DNA of 64,000 bases from assembly GCA_038503035.1 (NCBI GenBank), contig JAVSML010024605.1, positions 1-64,000 on the forward strand, in the 5' to 3' direction. The translations under genes were made by a program, and so were the position numbers. Under the pieces are notes generated by a model. The model was given only the letters and a program-made list of their open reading frames with translations, had not been told where the DNA came from and did not search any database. Below, piece by piece: positions 1 to 11,899 of this stretch; the stretch's first letter is position 1; every line of letters starts with the position of its first letter. Origin of the DNA: Crocodylus rhombifer. Lineage: Eukaryota > Chordata > Crocodylia > Crocodylidae.

Positions 1-74
1 GGAGCAGGCCGCGCGCGCCGGGGGCTGAGCGCTGCGGCCGGGTCGGGGCCGCGGGGCCCGCGCGTGACGGGGCG
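1..74 (+). promoter_or_regulatory. MAN1A2: MAN1A2 5' leader in a CpG-rich segment
   Basis: The first 74 bases are almost pure G+C and carry many CpG pairs, unlike the AT-rich introns that follow. This fits the 3' part of a CpG-island promoter and the 5' UTR of a housekeeping-type gene. The transcription start is not visible and probably lies left of the window. The leader ends directly at the ATG at 75, which has G at -3 and A at +4, an adequate start context. Confidence 0.7.
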
Positions 75-382
75 ATGACCACGCCGGCGCTGCTGCCCCT
101 GTCCGGGCGGAGGATCCCGGCCCTGAACGTGGGCACCGCCTCCTTCCCACACCACAGGGCCACGCTGCGGCTGTCCGAGAAATTCATCCTGCTCCTGATC
201 CTCAGTGCCTTCATCACTCTCTGCTTCGGGGCGTTCTTCTTCCTGCCTGACTCTTCTAAACACAAACGCTTTGATCTGGGGTTAGAGGATGTGTTGATTC
301 CTCACGTGGATACCAGCAATGGGGGCAAAAACCTCGGAGGCTACTTGATCCACGGGCAAGGACATGATGAGCACCGGCACAG
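75..382 (+). CDS. MAN1A2: MAN1A2 coding exon 1 (Golgi alpha-1,2-mannosidase IB)
   Basis: This exon encodes residues 1-102 plus two bases (AG) of codon 103. The protein is a type II Golgi membrane enzyme of glycoside hydrolase family 47. It trims alpha-1,2-linked mannose from Man8-9GlcNAc2 N-glycans on the way to Man5GlcNAc2. The short cytoplasmic tail begins MTTPALLPLSGRR. A hydrophobic signal anchor (FILLLILSAFITLCFGAFFF) spans about residues 35-55. The stem then starts with the DSSKHKRFDLGLEDVLIPHVD segment typical of MAN1A2 rather than MAN1A1. The donor AG|GTAGAT is at 382/383, and reading on hits TAG at once, so splicing is required. The first in-frame ATG matches the family N-terminus. 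Identification is by recalled family sequence, not by a search. Confidence 0.95.
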
Positions 383-2089
383 GTAGATGTGCAGGGTTTG
401 GTCTTGCTGGGCCTGAGGCTGCTGTTGCTTAGACGTTGGGAGCTGGGCACAGCAGCCGGGTTGGGTCCAGCAGAGGCCCAGTAAGCGGCTTGCCTGCGTG
501 TGGTCTCTATCTCTTTCCTCTTGCTGTCTGTGGCAACGTGTCCACATGGAGGATCTCACTGTTTTCAAGGGAAGAGTTGGGGTAATTTACCAGTTGCTGA
601 ACAGGTGCCTTCATTAAGGACCTAAGAGCCTTTGGATGGGCCCACAAATAGAAGGTCTTCTGTTGCAGCCTTTTGCACCATCAAATATCCATTGTTTTTC
701 TTCTGTGTGTGTGTGCCTGTTTCTCATTTTTTCTGCTTTCCCCCCATTCCCCTTGGTTACTATGCATCATGGTTTCCCTTGGTGAAATCATGATGGACAG
801 GACTCTGAAATCCACCTTGAACCTCACAGCCTAATCCATACTTCTGTGCTTCATGGATTTTTACTTTCTCTTTGCTTAGCATCAGTAAAGGGAGTGAAGT
901 TGCTGCAGCTTTGGGAGTAAACTCAGTTGGCAGTGACTGGCTCTGTCTAGCAGTGGTTACTAATGGAAGGTGGCTAGCAGTGAAGTGTGGGAACTGAATT
1001 CTCAGCGTGCTGCTGCTGCTGCTTGTTCTAGGTCGCCTTTATGGATCACTTGCAGCATCCAGCCTCCCCTGGTGCTGTGCTGGGTCAGATTAAGTTGGCC
1101 TCAGACTTGATTGTAACAGGAAAACTAGGCAGCTTATGATCTCTGTCTTACTTAAAATAAATCAGGTGAACCGATTTCTTTGGTGTATGATTAAACACAT
1201 GTTGATACTTGGCTCATCAATATTAAAAGTGAAGCTTTCTCCACTGTCAGAGATATGTGCAATACAAAAAGTATGGCTGATAAAATCTTCTCGGTACTGT
1301 GAAAATTAGTAATAATAATAATAGAATTCAGAGAATATTTTTTATGTGCTGACAGTGACTCCATGTTCCTCTCTGAACATGGCAAAATATTTGCTTCTGA
1401 TGTACTATGAGAATTTTTTAAAGGTAGCATTGCTGGATATTTTTCTTTGTGGTGTATAAAAGCAACCTGAATGCCATGAATTGGATATTTTTTCAAATAT
1501 TATTTCTTTAAAACTATTACCAATTTAAAACGTAGTCTCTTATGTTTCTCTGCTGCTACCTGCCTGGAAAGGCATATTGTGGCATCTCATTCATTAATTG
1601 AAAGGGTGCTGAATATTTAATGAAGGCTTCCTTTGTCTCAGATGTTAACTGGCCATTGTAATTGCATTTTAAACCAAACTTAGGTTTAGACATTCTTGAT
1701 AATCCATGTCCTGTTATTGCCTTTCTGCAAAACAACAGGATCCTGAAACTCACAAGTTCTATAACTTTTTTTGGTGGCCTTGTAGTTATTGTAGTCATCT
1801 AGTACAAACAAAACCTGAAGTTTTAAAATGGAAAGCAAGCAAGATACAGAGGTCACAGTGGGGAGAGTGGGGGGGAAAAAATTTTGGAATTTTGAATGTG
1901 CATGGTGCAGTACAGTAGGTGGGCCATGCAGATGAAAATGAGCTTGCTGATACCAGGTGCTAAACATTCTGAAGTGATTGTTCTGTGGCATCTGGAACTT
2001 ACTGACCTAGGTTTTATTCCCATTTCTGTATGTGTATGAGATCTTATTTTTATTACAGTGAAGACACTTCAGTGTTTGATTTCAGTATT
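383..2089. other. Intronic DNA, no gene seen
   Basis: Ordinary AT-rich intron sequence just behind exon 1. I see no coding potential, no clear transposon and no notable simple repeat in it. Confidence 0.6.
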
Positions 2090-2245
2090 GTAGAATCATA
2101 GAAAATTAGGGTTGGAAGGGACTACAGGAGGTCATCTAGACCAGCTCCTGCTTGAAGCAGGATCATCCCCAGCTAGATCATCCCAGCCAAAGCTTTGTTT
2201 AGCCTGGTCTTAAAAACCTCCAAGGATGGAATGGTATCAAAAAGG
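2090..2245 (-). repeat. CR1 LINE 3' end fragment
   Basis: Read on the - strand, the fragment ends in the CR1 3' UTR signature, CCCTTCCAACCCTAATTTTC followed by TATGATTCTA. Only the last 150 bp or so are present, which is the usual 5' truncation of CR1 insertions. Confidence 0.85.
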
Positions 2246-2639
2246 GGTTTTCAGTAGGTGTGCACACCTTGACTTTGTTTACCTGTAGAAAGATGTAACT
2301 TTTTTATTCTGTTCAGAGGAGAGGTCAGTTTGTTTACGTAGGCTTTGTCCATCCTTGAGGAACGTGCATATTTACCTTTCAGTTCTTTGGCTTATCTTGC
2401 ATCTGTAGTTGAAAGTGCTCCCATGCCCCTGTTTGGGTTATGCTTTTGAATATAGGTGGGGTCATCATTCTTACCAGTTTCAACAATGCACTGTTTTCCC
2501 CTATACTACTAACTACTGAAGTTGGCTATATGCACAGATTGGCCATTTGATTCAGGCTGTGGATATGGGGCTTTGACAGCATTTGATGACCGAGAGCTTT
2601 GACAGCAGATGCTGGGGAAAAAACACCAGCAGTGAGTTC

Positions 2640-2765
2640 TCTCCCTTTATTGTCCACCCACCTCTGACTTGAACATCTGACCCCAGCAGTCTTTCTTGCC
2701 CAAGTGCAGGGTAACTGAACCCAATAATCTGTAAAGTCCCTTCCAGCCCCAACAACTATGAAACA
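2640..2765 (+). repeat. CR1 LINE 3' end fragment
   Basis: On the + strand the segment runs through a degenerate CR1 3' UTR and ends AAGTCCCTTCCAGCCCCAAC then AACTATGAA, matching the CR1 tail. It is short, diverged and 5'-truncated. The left limit is approximate. Confidence 0.75.
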
Positions 2766-5700
2766 GGGGCAGTCTGGCTCACAGCTTTAAAATGTTGCTG
2801 ATTGCTGACTTAATTGGTTCCTTTTATAGCATATTTTGGAGGAATTAATCTTATGAATACACTGTCACCTAGTCTGGGGATGATGTGGTCATTGGTCTCT
2901 AGTTCAAGATACAAACAATTGTTAATTGTTATTGATTTGCTGACATTTTGGGTGTACCACCTGAAGCTGCAGGTGGTCTGATGAAGAGATGAACAGTCCT
3001 GCATAGGCAATTCTGGGTTGAATTATTGTCCCAATTTGGGGTGGAAAGGCTTTTTTATTCCGCCCCGCCCCGGTGCAGTGTGTTGGGCAAAATACACCCA
3101 CTCAGAGATGCTTTTGAATAGCTTTGAGATGGCAGGTAGCAAAAGGGGCAGACTGGCTCTTTTAACTTTTCAGAGAAATGGTATGGGGAGCTGGACATGA
3201 TACTAGATAGGAAGGATCTCTTCATTTCCTCTCTCATTCCTTGGGCCCTGAGATGAAAAGGTAGTTCATAGTGAAACAATGATGCATTGAATTTTTGGGG
3301 GGGAGGGGCAGGGAAGGGAATGCTTGGTGGCTATGGGAAGAGTTCTATTTTCTGTGAGTGCTAGTGTTAACATTCATAAAAAGATGGAAGTTACTTGTCT
3401 GGTATATAAAATACCATTCTTAACATTTATGTAGTAGAGATGCACATCCATCTTAATGCCTGTTTTTGGTTCAGTATTTGAGCAGTTTTCTCTAAGCAAA
3501 TCCTCCAAATTTGCAATAACATTTTCAACTGATGTGAATTTATTTCCACCAAGCTGAAATCATTTAGCAGTTGGCATAAGCAGTCCTTTGCCATTATGCC
3601 TCCTCTTTCTTTTCTTCCCAAGATGGGATGATACATGCAAATAGTTCTTATGGGTCCTTGTTAATCAAGTAGCAGTGACCATTTCTTGGAGCATCGAGCT
3701 TTGATTCTTTCAACCTGTTAAAATAGCGGATCAATTGTTATCATTTCCCTGGTAACTTTTAAAAATCTTTGTAGTTAATTATGGAGATTCTTGTTTGTTT
3801 GTTTAGAGGCAGGATGGAGTCAGGCAGGATTATGGAGAAATTATGGAATATGAAAAATGTGCAGAGATGGAAGATAAATATTTTCTTTTTTGGAAAGTTT
3901 AATGCATCTTATTAACCTACCCCATTCAATATTATAAATGAGTTAAAATGTGTCTTGGTACTGTAGCTGTCTTCCAAATTTGTTTAAGAGATTACTGAGA
4001 AGAGAGCCTTTGAAATCTGAACATCAGCAATACAGATTCCTTATTTAAAGTATTACTTTCTCCCTAATCAAAATTAAAATGATGTTGTAATAGGAAATGA
4101 ATCCTGCAAACAACAAGAGTATAATATCATCATCCCAAAGGTTTGAAACCACTTCAGAGCAGCAGTGTCCTATTTCTGTGCCAACAGTAGAGTCTGCCAC
4201 AAACTCACTGTTTTATTGTCTGTAAGTATAAGATAAATACTACAAAAGGACATACCAAACATCACCAGTTGCAGTAAGCATTTCAAGAGTACATTACATT
4301 TTGGGTGCACAGGTCCTTCTGTAAGTCATTGGGTTTTGTGCTCTTAAATTAATGAGGTAATACTGAAAAGCCCAACCCAAGCATTACTTGGAAGTTTGTC
4401 TGTTACATGATCCTCCTGTGTGTCATATCTGCTCAGGAGTTAGTCTGTTACAACCCCAAGTTTTTTTTTCCAGCTCGATTGTAGAGCAAACTGTCTTCAG
4501 TTGAGGACATCCAGTTTAAGTTCTGATTGGTTGGATAAAACAATAGTTTGGATATGTACTAGGAAACATCTAATTTGTGACATGCTGACAGCTGGCAATA
4601 ACAGTACAAATGAAAGACTCAATTCTGAATGGCTTCTCTTTCTTGCTGCGCTGTTCATTTATAGATGAGAATTCCTGCTGCTTTTCCCCTTTATTGCTCA
4701 TAAGTCAGCACCTTTATTTCATTTATCAAGTTCATACTGTAATTGTTGCATTAGTCATTGAATAACTATCGGTCAGCAGTTAAACCCTCTGCCTTTTATG
4801 GATGGCTTGAAAGCACTTGCTCTGCCATCTTGGTGAGTGTTTAGTTAAAATGAACAATGTATGTGCGTGGTTTTTAAATACAGTCTCAGAATTCGTCTAT
4901 TTAGCTTATTTGGGCATAGAAGCATGTAAGTAATCGTGCTAAAATTGTGGGCAGAATTGGCCAGGAACAAAGTAAGGATGGAGACAATGCTAGTTTCTGT
5001 ATTCTTCCATGTAAATAGTGTCCCCTCCTCCTCCTTGTCCAGCACCCACACTTGGGTGGTGGCTTACCTTAAGTAATTGCCATTCCTGTCCTACAGGAGA
5101 TGGAGCTTATTTTCATGGCTTGGTTTTGCAGTTTTGGAGCCTACCTCAATACAGCGGTCTGGAAAATTTACTTTGTTTATTTATTTGTTTGTTTATTTTT
5201 CAGCTACTGTAATTTATCCCAGCCCTTGATAACCTGGTCTGTCCAGTTTGTGATTTAGTTTCTGTATCTACAATCAGCACTGTGGTGGTGAATTTAATCC
5301 TTAAGCACTGTAGGGAGTTGAGTTGCCATTTGCAGATATGGAGGGGTCATAAATATTGTGATGAAAATGTACTTCTATCTCTGGATCTTTTGAGATGCTT
5401 CTACTAGATATCTCATGACTTCATTTCATAAGTTCTAGAAGAAAGTTTTCTTTCTTTGCTTGGCAGGAAAATCAATTGTTCTGGCTTCCATTTTGGTAAG
5501 GGTCTTAGGAAATGAAGTGTATGGAGACATGGAAAATTTGACTTCTCTTGGACTCTCCAAAGAAGGCCTTTCAAAATGAGTAGCATGGGCAGGGCAGGTA
5601 GAACGCACAGGGCAGGCATTAGTAGCCCTAGGCACTGATTTAGAGTCCCTCCCCTCTGCACTCTACTCTGTCTAGGGCACTGAAATGGTTGGTTTTGCTT

Positions 5701-6204
5701 CAGTTTTAAAATCTCTCATAATCTGCTGGTTCAGGAAGTTTGTATTGGAGGGCTAAGTACCTTGAGGGTTGTTGCAACTAGACTGCTTGACTGGGCTCTG
5801 CAGAAGCAAAAGCTTGTGCAGTTGTTGTGTAGCCTGCTTGATGCAAAAATGCAGTTTGTCACTTTATCTACTCTACTTGCTGGGTTACCTTCTAGCTTGT
5901 ACAGTGGAAGTCTTGGAATCAATATAGTGTTACGGTTTTAAGATCTTTGTCTTGTTTTCAGAGCATACAAAGGATTGTTTATTTAAAAATCTTCCTTTTT
6001 AATGTTTTGATAACATTTCTCTTGCTTAAAGTTTCATAAAAATAGGCTTTTGTAAAATCTATACTCTTCCTTATCAGTTTCCTTTAAGTTTTGTATTTTG
6101 GTCTCTTGTCCATCTCATGTGAAGTATATTTCAACTTAAATACAAAATGTATCAGGGTATTTACTCAGTCCTCTTGGCCACTTTTGTATTTCTTTTTATT
6201 TATT
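2766..6204. other. Intronic DNA, no gene seen
   Basis: AT-rich intron with no recognisable gene. Short pyrimidine or T-rich runs occur, but I could not assign any stretch to a known repeat family. Confidence 0.55.
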
Positions 6205-6692
6205 TTAAATCACAGAATCATAGAGAAATAGGGCTGGAAGGGACCTCCAGAGGTCATGTAGTCCAACCTTCTGCATGAGGTAGGATCATCCCTATCCAAA
6301 CCATCCGTTACAAAACATAATTTAAGCTCTACATGACTATCATCAATCCTGATCCAGCATAGACCTAACACCCTAACCTACCACAAGTAAAGCAGTCCTC
6401 CTCTGTTTTGTGTCATCTGCAACTTGTTCAAGAAACTTTCTGTGCCAGGATCCAAATTGTTTATAAACATGTTGAATAATACCGAGCCCCTGTGGGACTC
6501 CGCTTGAAACCTCTCACCATTCTGACATAAACTGGTTAATATTTACCCTTTGCTTGAGCCTGCTATCTGTCTACCTTATAGTAATTTATATAGCCCCCAT
6601 ATCTCCAGTTTCTCTATTGGAAGGTTTTGGGGCACTTTGTCAAAAGTCTTACTGAAGTCCAGATACACTATGCATGTCTTTCATCCACCCAA
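6205..6692 (-). repeat. Old CR1 LINE fragment (ORF2 end plus 3' UTR)
   Basis: At 6208-6245 the sequence has the CR1 tail in reverse (AGAATCATAGAGAAATAGGG then CTGGAAGGGACC). Further right it keeps degenerate reverse-complement traces of the RT domain, such as GAGCCCCTGTGGGACTCC (PQGS region) and GTCAAAAGTCTTACTGAAGT. The internal part is deleted and no frame is open, so this is an old copy. Confidence 0.8.
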
Positions 6693-6699
6693 GTAGTTA

Positions 6700-7570
6700 C
6701 TAGGACGGTGCAAAATTTTGATGAGTGTTTCATTTCGAAGCTATTTTGAGCTTGTAACAGCAAAATCAAAATGAAACAAAAGGCTTCGAAATGAAAGGAG
6801 GGGACTCAAAACATTTTGAAAGTTTTGAAGCAGCTCAGTGGTGGGAGGTGGGGGAGAGTCAGGGCTCCGCTCCGCAGGGAAAGCAGCCTGGCAGCGGGAG
6901 GTAGGGGAGAGCCACTGGCCAGGGCTGTGCTCTGAGCGGCTCCACCGTTGACTCTTCCCACTGCCGGGCTGAGGTCTGTGGAGCTGCTCGGAGCGCAGCC
7001 CTGGCTCTCCCCTGCCTCCCACTGCTGGGCTGAGATCTGTGGGGCTGGCTGTCAGTGCAGCCTGGTGGCAGGAGGTGGGAAAAGCAAGGGCTGTGCTCTG
7101 ACCAGCTTTGACAGACCCATGGAGCTCAACTTGCCTTCCTAGCACTGCTGGACTCCTCCTAGGGGCCATGCCCCCAGCTCTGCAGGTGGGATGACAAGAG
7201 GCTGCTGCTTCTGCCTGGGGTGAGCGGAAGCACTGGTTTTCCTGGTGCTGGGTATGGGCTGTGCCCAGCACTGGTTCCAGGTGGTGGCGGCAGCCTCCTG
7301 TCATCCCAAGCACAGACCAGCAGCCCACGCCCCCAGGAAGAGTCTGGCACAACCCCACAGCCCTCCCAGATCTGCAAGTGGGATGACAGGAAGCTGGTGC
7401 TGCTGGCGAGTGACACAAGTTGTGCTTGTCAGCACCTTGAGGTGCAGTTTACCAGAAACCCCTGCACCTGTCTCTTTGAAACTTGGCAGGCTTCGTGCCC
7501 TCAGAAGGCTACATGTGCCCTGTGTTGAGCCCAGCGCATGCCCAGAAGAAACATCATGTTAGCTGGACCC
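6700..7570. mobile_element. hAT-like non-autonomous element, GC-rich core (tentative)
   Basis: The left border region GGTGCAAAATTTTGATGAG, followed by TTTCATTTCGAAGC, resembles reptile hAT termini. An internal palindrome pairs TTTCATTTCGAAGC with GCTTCGAAATGAAA. The core (6836-7410) is GC-rich and made of direct and inverted copies of short units, for example CTCTGCAGGTGGGATGACA at 7173 and ATCTGCAAGTGGGATGACA at 7371. The right part has ACCCCTGCACCTGTCTCTTT. No target duplication was recognised, so the borders are approximate. The 225-codon frame on the - strand here is a by-product of the GC-rich repeats. Confidence 0.45.
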
Positions 7571-7604
7571 AGCTTACCCAATATCTATAGACTGGGTATT
7601 TTAG

Positions 7605-7679
7605 CAGGGCTTTTTTTGGTGCTTTCTTCCAATATCTGATTGAATCAACTTTAGGTAAAAGCACCAAAAAGCCCCACTG
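7605..7679. repeat. Small palindromic MITE-like unit
   Basis: The ends are inverted copies: CAGGGCTTTTTTTGGTGCTT on the left, and on the right the reverse complement of CAGTGGGGCTTTTTGGTGCT. The loop is about 33 bp. The CAG...CTG ends suggest a miniature hAT, but the flanking octamers do not match. Confidence 0.5.
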
Positions 7680-8096
7680 AAGTGTATGACTTCTACAGAT
7701 GTTGCAGATTCAGGTCGAACTAATGCACTGCTGCTTTGGATAAAGCTAATTTTTCTCCTCCTCCCCCCATGTCTGTCAGCATCCTTTAATGATATGAGGA
7801 AATGAACAGAATGAGAAGTGAGCAAAATGATGTTTATAAAAATTACATATGATGAAAGCAGTTTGCCATAGAAACTTCTGCACATTTAAAGTTATCTTTA
7901 ATTAAACCTGGTTTTTCTAAGTCTACTTATAGCAGCTGAATTGAAGTTATACATTCAATACTAGCATCTTTGGAAGTTAGTATAAGATTAAGCTAATTTT
8001 ATGTAAAGTTAGTACTGTTCTATGGGACCTACATCACTTAGGCCACGATCCTATTCTACCTTCTGTGGGTGTGTCTAGACCAGTGTGCACGTGCCT

Positions 8097-8132
8097 CTTG
8101 CAGCATCTCAAACCCCTTTGAGATGCTGCAAG
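8097..8132. repeat. Perfect 16-bp hairpin inside a GC-rich segment
   Basis: CTTGCAGCATCTCAAA at 8097-8112 and its exact reverse complement at 8117-8132 flank a CCCC loop. It sits shortly after a GTCTAGAC motif, in a GC-rich block (8060-9440) that is probably transposon-derived. The perfect stem suggests a foldback element end rather than chance. Confidence 0.7.
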
Positions 8133-8589
8133 AGAGACATGCAGGAACAAAAAAACGCTCCCTGTGCTGCAAATTTGCAGCCTGGGGAAAATTAGACCCC
8201 TGGCCAGGAGTCAAACAATACCCCAAGGGGAAAAAAGTGGGGCAGGGCCTGGTCCTGGATTGTGTCCTGAGGCAAGCAGAGGCTTGGTTCTCCATAGAGA
8301 CACTTTGGTAGCCTGCCAAAGCATCTCTGTGGCTGGCCCTTTCCCCAGTGTTGAAACGGCTGCCTGCCTGTGCAGGGCAAGCAGCGGTGCATGCTGCAGG
8401 GACCTGGACCTGGCTTCATGCCAGGCAAGTAGGGGATGGAGGGGGGAGAAGGGACCATGGGGGCGGCCCCACCTGGCCCCAGCCCCCATTTCTTTTCCCA
8501 ACTCCCTGTTCATTGACCCCATTTCCTGTTTTTTCCCCCCCGCCCGCTGTTTGTTCCCCCAGTCCCTCCCACACTCATAGGTAGTAGCA

Positions 8590-8700
8590 GCAGCCTTCCA
8601 AGGCTGAAGACAAGCAGGGGAATGAGCAGGAGGCTGGAGACAAGCCCCTGGAGAGGAGCTGGAGATTTCCTGTGCCTCCTGTTCTTTCTCTTGCTCATCT
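8590..8700. repeat. Copy 1 of a GGCTGGAGA-rich duplicated unit
   Basis: Contains GCAGGAGGCTGGAGACAAGC then CCTGGAGAGGAGCTGGAGA, with the inverted partner CTTGCTCATCTTCAGCC close by. A related copy lies at 9077-9250. Both look like foldback repeats inside one larger mobile segment. Confidence 0.5.
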
Positions 8701-8739
8701 TCAGCCTTGTTCAGAAATCTCTGAGGAACTTTGGAGTCT

Positions 8740-9010
8740 CACATGTATTTTCAAAAGTGACTTAATGTAAGTGACATAACACTTAGTGTGCTAGACTTTC
8801 AATGAGACCTTGATTCCTAAATCACATAGGTTCTTTTCTTTTTTCTTTTTGTAACACCCTGGCCACTATTTTAGGGTTGGAGATAAAATAGACTCAAAAA
8901 AAACTTTTAGGCACCAGGGACAAAGGACCCAATCCAGTTCTCATTGAAGACAAGGGAAGGACTCCCACTGATTTCAGTGGAAGCAAGATCAGGCTCCTAT
9001 GTGAATTCAA
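8740..9010. repeat. Possible dispersed reptile MITE remnant
   Basis: The stretch GACTCCCACTGATTTCAGTG followed by GAAGCAAGATCAGGCTCCTA, and the earlier TTTCAAAAGTGACTTAATG, resemble a widespread low-copy amniote repeat with CCACTGACTTCAATGGG-type palindromic cores. The family name is not certain and the borders are approximate. Confidence 0.35.
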
Positions 9011-9076
9011 GTAACAACTCCAATATTAAACTATTCTGTCTATTTGGATTCCATTTTAAGTTGCATGAAATATGCT

Positions 9077-9250
9077 TGGGAGGCTGGAGATGAGCAAGGG
9101 AAGAAGCAGGAGGCTGGAGATGAGGCCCTGGAGATGAGTTAGAGACTTCCCCTGCTCTCTCCAACCTCCTGCTCATTCTTGTGCTCTCTCCAGCCTCCTA
9201 CTTGGTCTCCTGTTCCTCTCCAGTCTCCCAAGGCTGGAGAAAAGCAGGGT
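9077..9250. repeat. Copy 2 of the GGCTGGAGA-rich duplicated unit
   Basis: Repeats the 8590-8700 unit (GCAGGAGGCTGGAGATGAGG then CCCTGGAGATGAG) and adds an inverted run, CTCTCCAGCCTCCTACTTGG. It can fold on itself. The GC-rich stretch to about 9440 shows no gene. Confidence 0.5.
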
Positions 9251-9439
9251 GCTGGAGACCAGTGAGGGGGCTGGTGGGGAGCTCCTGAGAGGGGCTGGGA
9301 CCCTGCAGGCAGGGTAGTCAATATGCTGTGCGGGGGGGGCTCTGCCCTGTGTAGGGCAGGGGACCCACCCCTCCTAAGCAACCCCCACACCCACAGTTTC
9401 CCCCTTTCCCACCCTTCTCCTGCAAACCCCATATCCCCC

Positions 9440-10680
9440 CATCAGACACCCACCATGTGATAAGGAAACCAAAAGGAAACATTAAAACATATAGATATTT
9501 AGGATTTATTTTATGCTGCTGCTAGAGACACTGGTAGGCTTCCAAATTTCTTTAACATTGCAAAAATAGGAATAAAACATTGCCAATCTGATCATTCCCT
9601 CTCTCTTTTGTTCTAATTGTGGAAGAATGTGGATTTTGGGGTATTTTTAAAAAGTGAATTTGGGATGCTGCTTCAGCAGTCTAGCTGACACAAGGGGCTA
9701 GTGTCCCCAGACACCAAGTGGCTGGGCCTTGGAAGTTCCTGAGGGCAAGTAGCCCTAAGCTGCTGGCCAGGGTTCTTGCTCTCCCTGGCTGCAGATCTGG
9801 GAGGAGCCAGGGAGGGTTGTTTTGCCACAAGTGGCACAGTTTGCTTCATAACAAAGTGCATGTTCAGGCACATGCACTGAGGCAAAAAGCCCCGGCTCAG
9901 ATTTTTACCACTTCTATTTTAGCTGCTGCAAGCACATGTGCCCTATATGTTTAAACCCGTGCAGGTGTAGGGAATTCTTCTGCATGTCAGCTAGTTGAGA
10001 TGGAGTACAGGTGGGATAGCAAATATTTTGTGAGAATAGATCTGAGTTGGTAGTTATGCCTGTCAGAAACCTCTAAGTCCATAGCAGGATAAAAAAATAT
10101 AATTGGGAATCTGTATAATGCTTAAAGCAGTCATTCTCCGAACTGGAAACACAGGTAGAGCTCTTGGATTTACATTGATGGCTACAGTAGATGCTTTCAT
10201 TTTTCGTTTAATTAATTAGACCCAAGCGCATGCTAACAAGGTAAATCATGCTTTTGCTTTGAGCAATAACATAATTAGTGGTTATTGAATATGGTAGATT
10301 CAAGTATCTTTAACATTGTCATTTTTGAGCTCTTAACTGATTTTTCCCCCTCCCGTCTCCCCCCCGGAAACATATGTTTCAGGTTAGGATACAAAGTCAT
10401 TTCTAGCTAATACGTTAAAATAAACTCCAGGTAAGTAGTGTCAAAAATAAGTCTTGTATAAGGATGGGTGTGAAATGTACTGGTGGGTCACATTCCAAGA
10501 CTGATTACAACTTCAGTGTTGTCATGCAGTTATTGTTTTTGTGATGTAGGAAAAGGCCTGTAATGTCTAATAATGCTCCCTTTTGGTGTGTGTGGTTTTT
10601 AAAGAAATTCTGATCTTTCCTTAATTCGTTCTTGCCAAAAATCTCTCTGTTCAGCTGGAAAGTTAGTATGTTTGGCCGCT
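9440..10680. other. Intronic DNA, no gene seen
   Basis: AT-rich intron with a moderately GC-rich island at 9660-9890. No coding signal or named repeat was recognised. It ends in a C homopolymer at about 10680-10693. Confidence 0.5.
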
Positions 10681-11341
10681 CCCCCCCCCCCCCGGCGCTT
10701 AGCTTGTCCCTGGGCTCCTTCCCTGTGTGGAGAAAAGCGGCCCCTCGCCCACCCCATTCCTTGCCGCAGGCGCTCGCAGCCCATGCGGGGCTGTCTGGAG
10801 CAGGCACAGGAAGCCCCAGGCTGGCTGTGAGCAGTTGTAGCACAGGACACTGGGTGAGGGGCTGCTTCCCCACGCTCCCATGCTCAGCACCACCTTGTAA
10901 CCCAGCCCCACTGCCAGGCTGGCAGCGGGGCTGAGTTACAAGCTGGTGCTGAGTGTGGCCGGTGCCCCACGCTGCAACCACTTGCAGCCCACCTGGACTG
11001 CCTGTGCATGCTCCGGACAGCCCCACATAGGCTGCAAGTGCCCGCAGCAGGGGGCACCAGCCATGGGGTGGGTGAGGGGCCGCTTTTCCCTGCGCTCAGC
11101 ACCAGCTTCTTCCCTGTTGACGAGCAGGGGTTTGGGGCTGTGCTCTGCCCCCCGCCTGTACCACGGGGCTGGGGGGCACTGGGTATGAGTGGGTGGGGAG
11201 CCCAAGGTATTGGGACATTGGTCCCAAGATGGTGACCAGGGGGCAGGGCACCTGTCAAAGGGTGGGGCTACCCATGTGGCCCTTGACAGTCTGTCAAAAC
11301 TGGGTAAATGGCTCTCTGCCCGAAATAATTGCCTGCCCCTG
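10681..11341. mobile_element. Truncated hAT non-autonomous copy (same family as 62140-63215)
   Basis: From the C-run rightwards the sequence is collinear with the right two thirds of the complete element at 62140-63215. Shared landmarks are the ACAAGCTGGTGCTGAGTGTG unit, GACATTGGTCCCAAGATGGT, CAAAACTGGGTAAATGG and the end GAAATAATTGCCTGCCCCTG. The left terminus is missing. Long open frames on both strands here come from the GC-rich tandem units and are not genes. Confidence 0.75.
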
Positions 11342-11800
11342 TGCTAGGACCATGCTGGTTCCTATACTGGCTCCATCCCCACTGACATTCTGCCCTAGCT
11401 TGCTCTCCTCTGTTTGCTCACCACTCTTGTCAACACAGTGTTATGGGGGGCTCTGGCAGTTACTGTCTCTTGGCCTTTCATCCCAGCATGAGTAATTATG
11501 TTGTGTCCCAACTCTGCTCCCATCCCATGTAGCTGATGCTGCCACCTCCAAGGACCAAGGGGGTGGAGCAGGCGAGGCTCTGTTGCAGTCGCTTCCAGGG
11601 AACAGGGCAGCAGTGGGGGTGAGGCCAGTTGTGCTGGCCTTGATCCCTGCTCCGTGCCCTGTGTCCTTGCCATCAAGGCGGCGTGTTGCCACCTGTCCAA
11701 ACGCTTCTTCACGCTCTGATTGACTGTTAGTCAGCCAATCAGAGCACGAATAAAGTGTTATGGACAGACAGACAGATTAAGGATTTTATAATATTAGAGG
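11342..11800. mobile_element. Hairpin-bearing segment, possible non-autonomous DNA element
   Basis: A stem pairs GCTCTGATTGACTG (11713-11726) with CAGCCAATCAGAGC (11732-11745). Downstream come four GACA units (GACAGACAGACAGA), and then TTTTATAATATTAG. A hairpin before a short AT-rich TTAG end recalls Helitron-type 3' ends, but the spacing is long and no 5' end was identified, so the class is unproven. Confidence 0.35.
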
Positions 11801-11899
11801 TTATTGACATGGTGTTTCCTTGTCATTATTGGTCATTTACATACCTTGTTTATGGCTCTGTGGAGTTCTTTAGAGTCCTCTAAAATATATAAATATAGA

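Noticed and set aside
6741..7418. 225-codon open frame on -
   Set aside because: Made of repeated GC-rich units. Protein is Ser/Pro/His-rich without domains and no splice or start context.
9676..9996. CTAGCTGACA and its inverted copy about 300 bp apart
   Set aside because: Only a 10-bp match with no extension and no target duplication. Could be chance.
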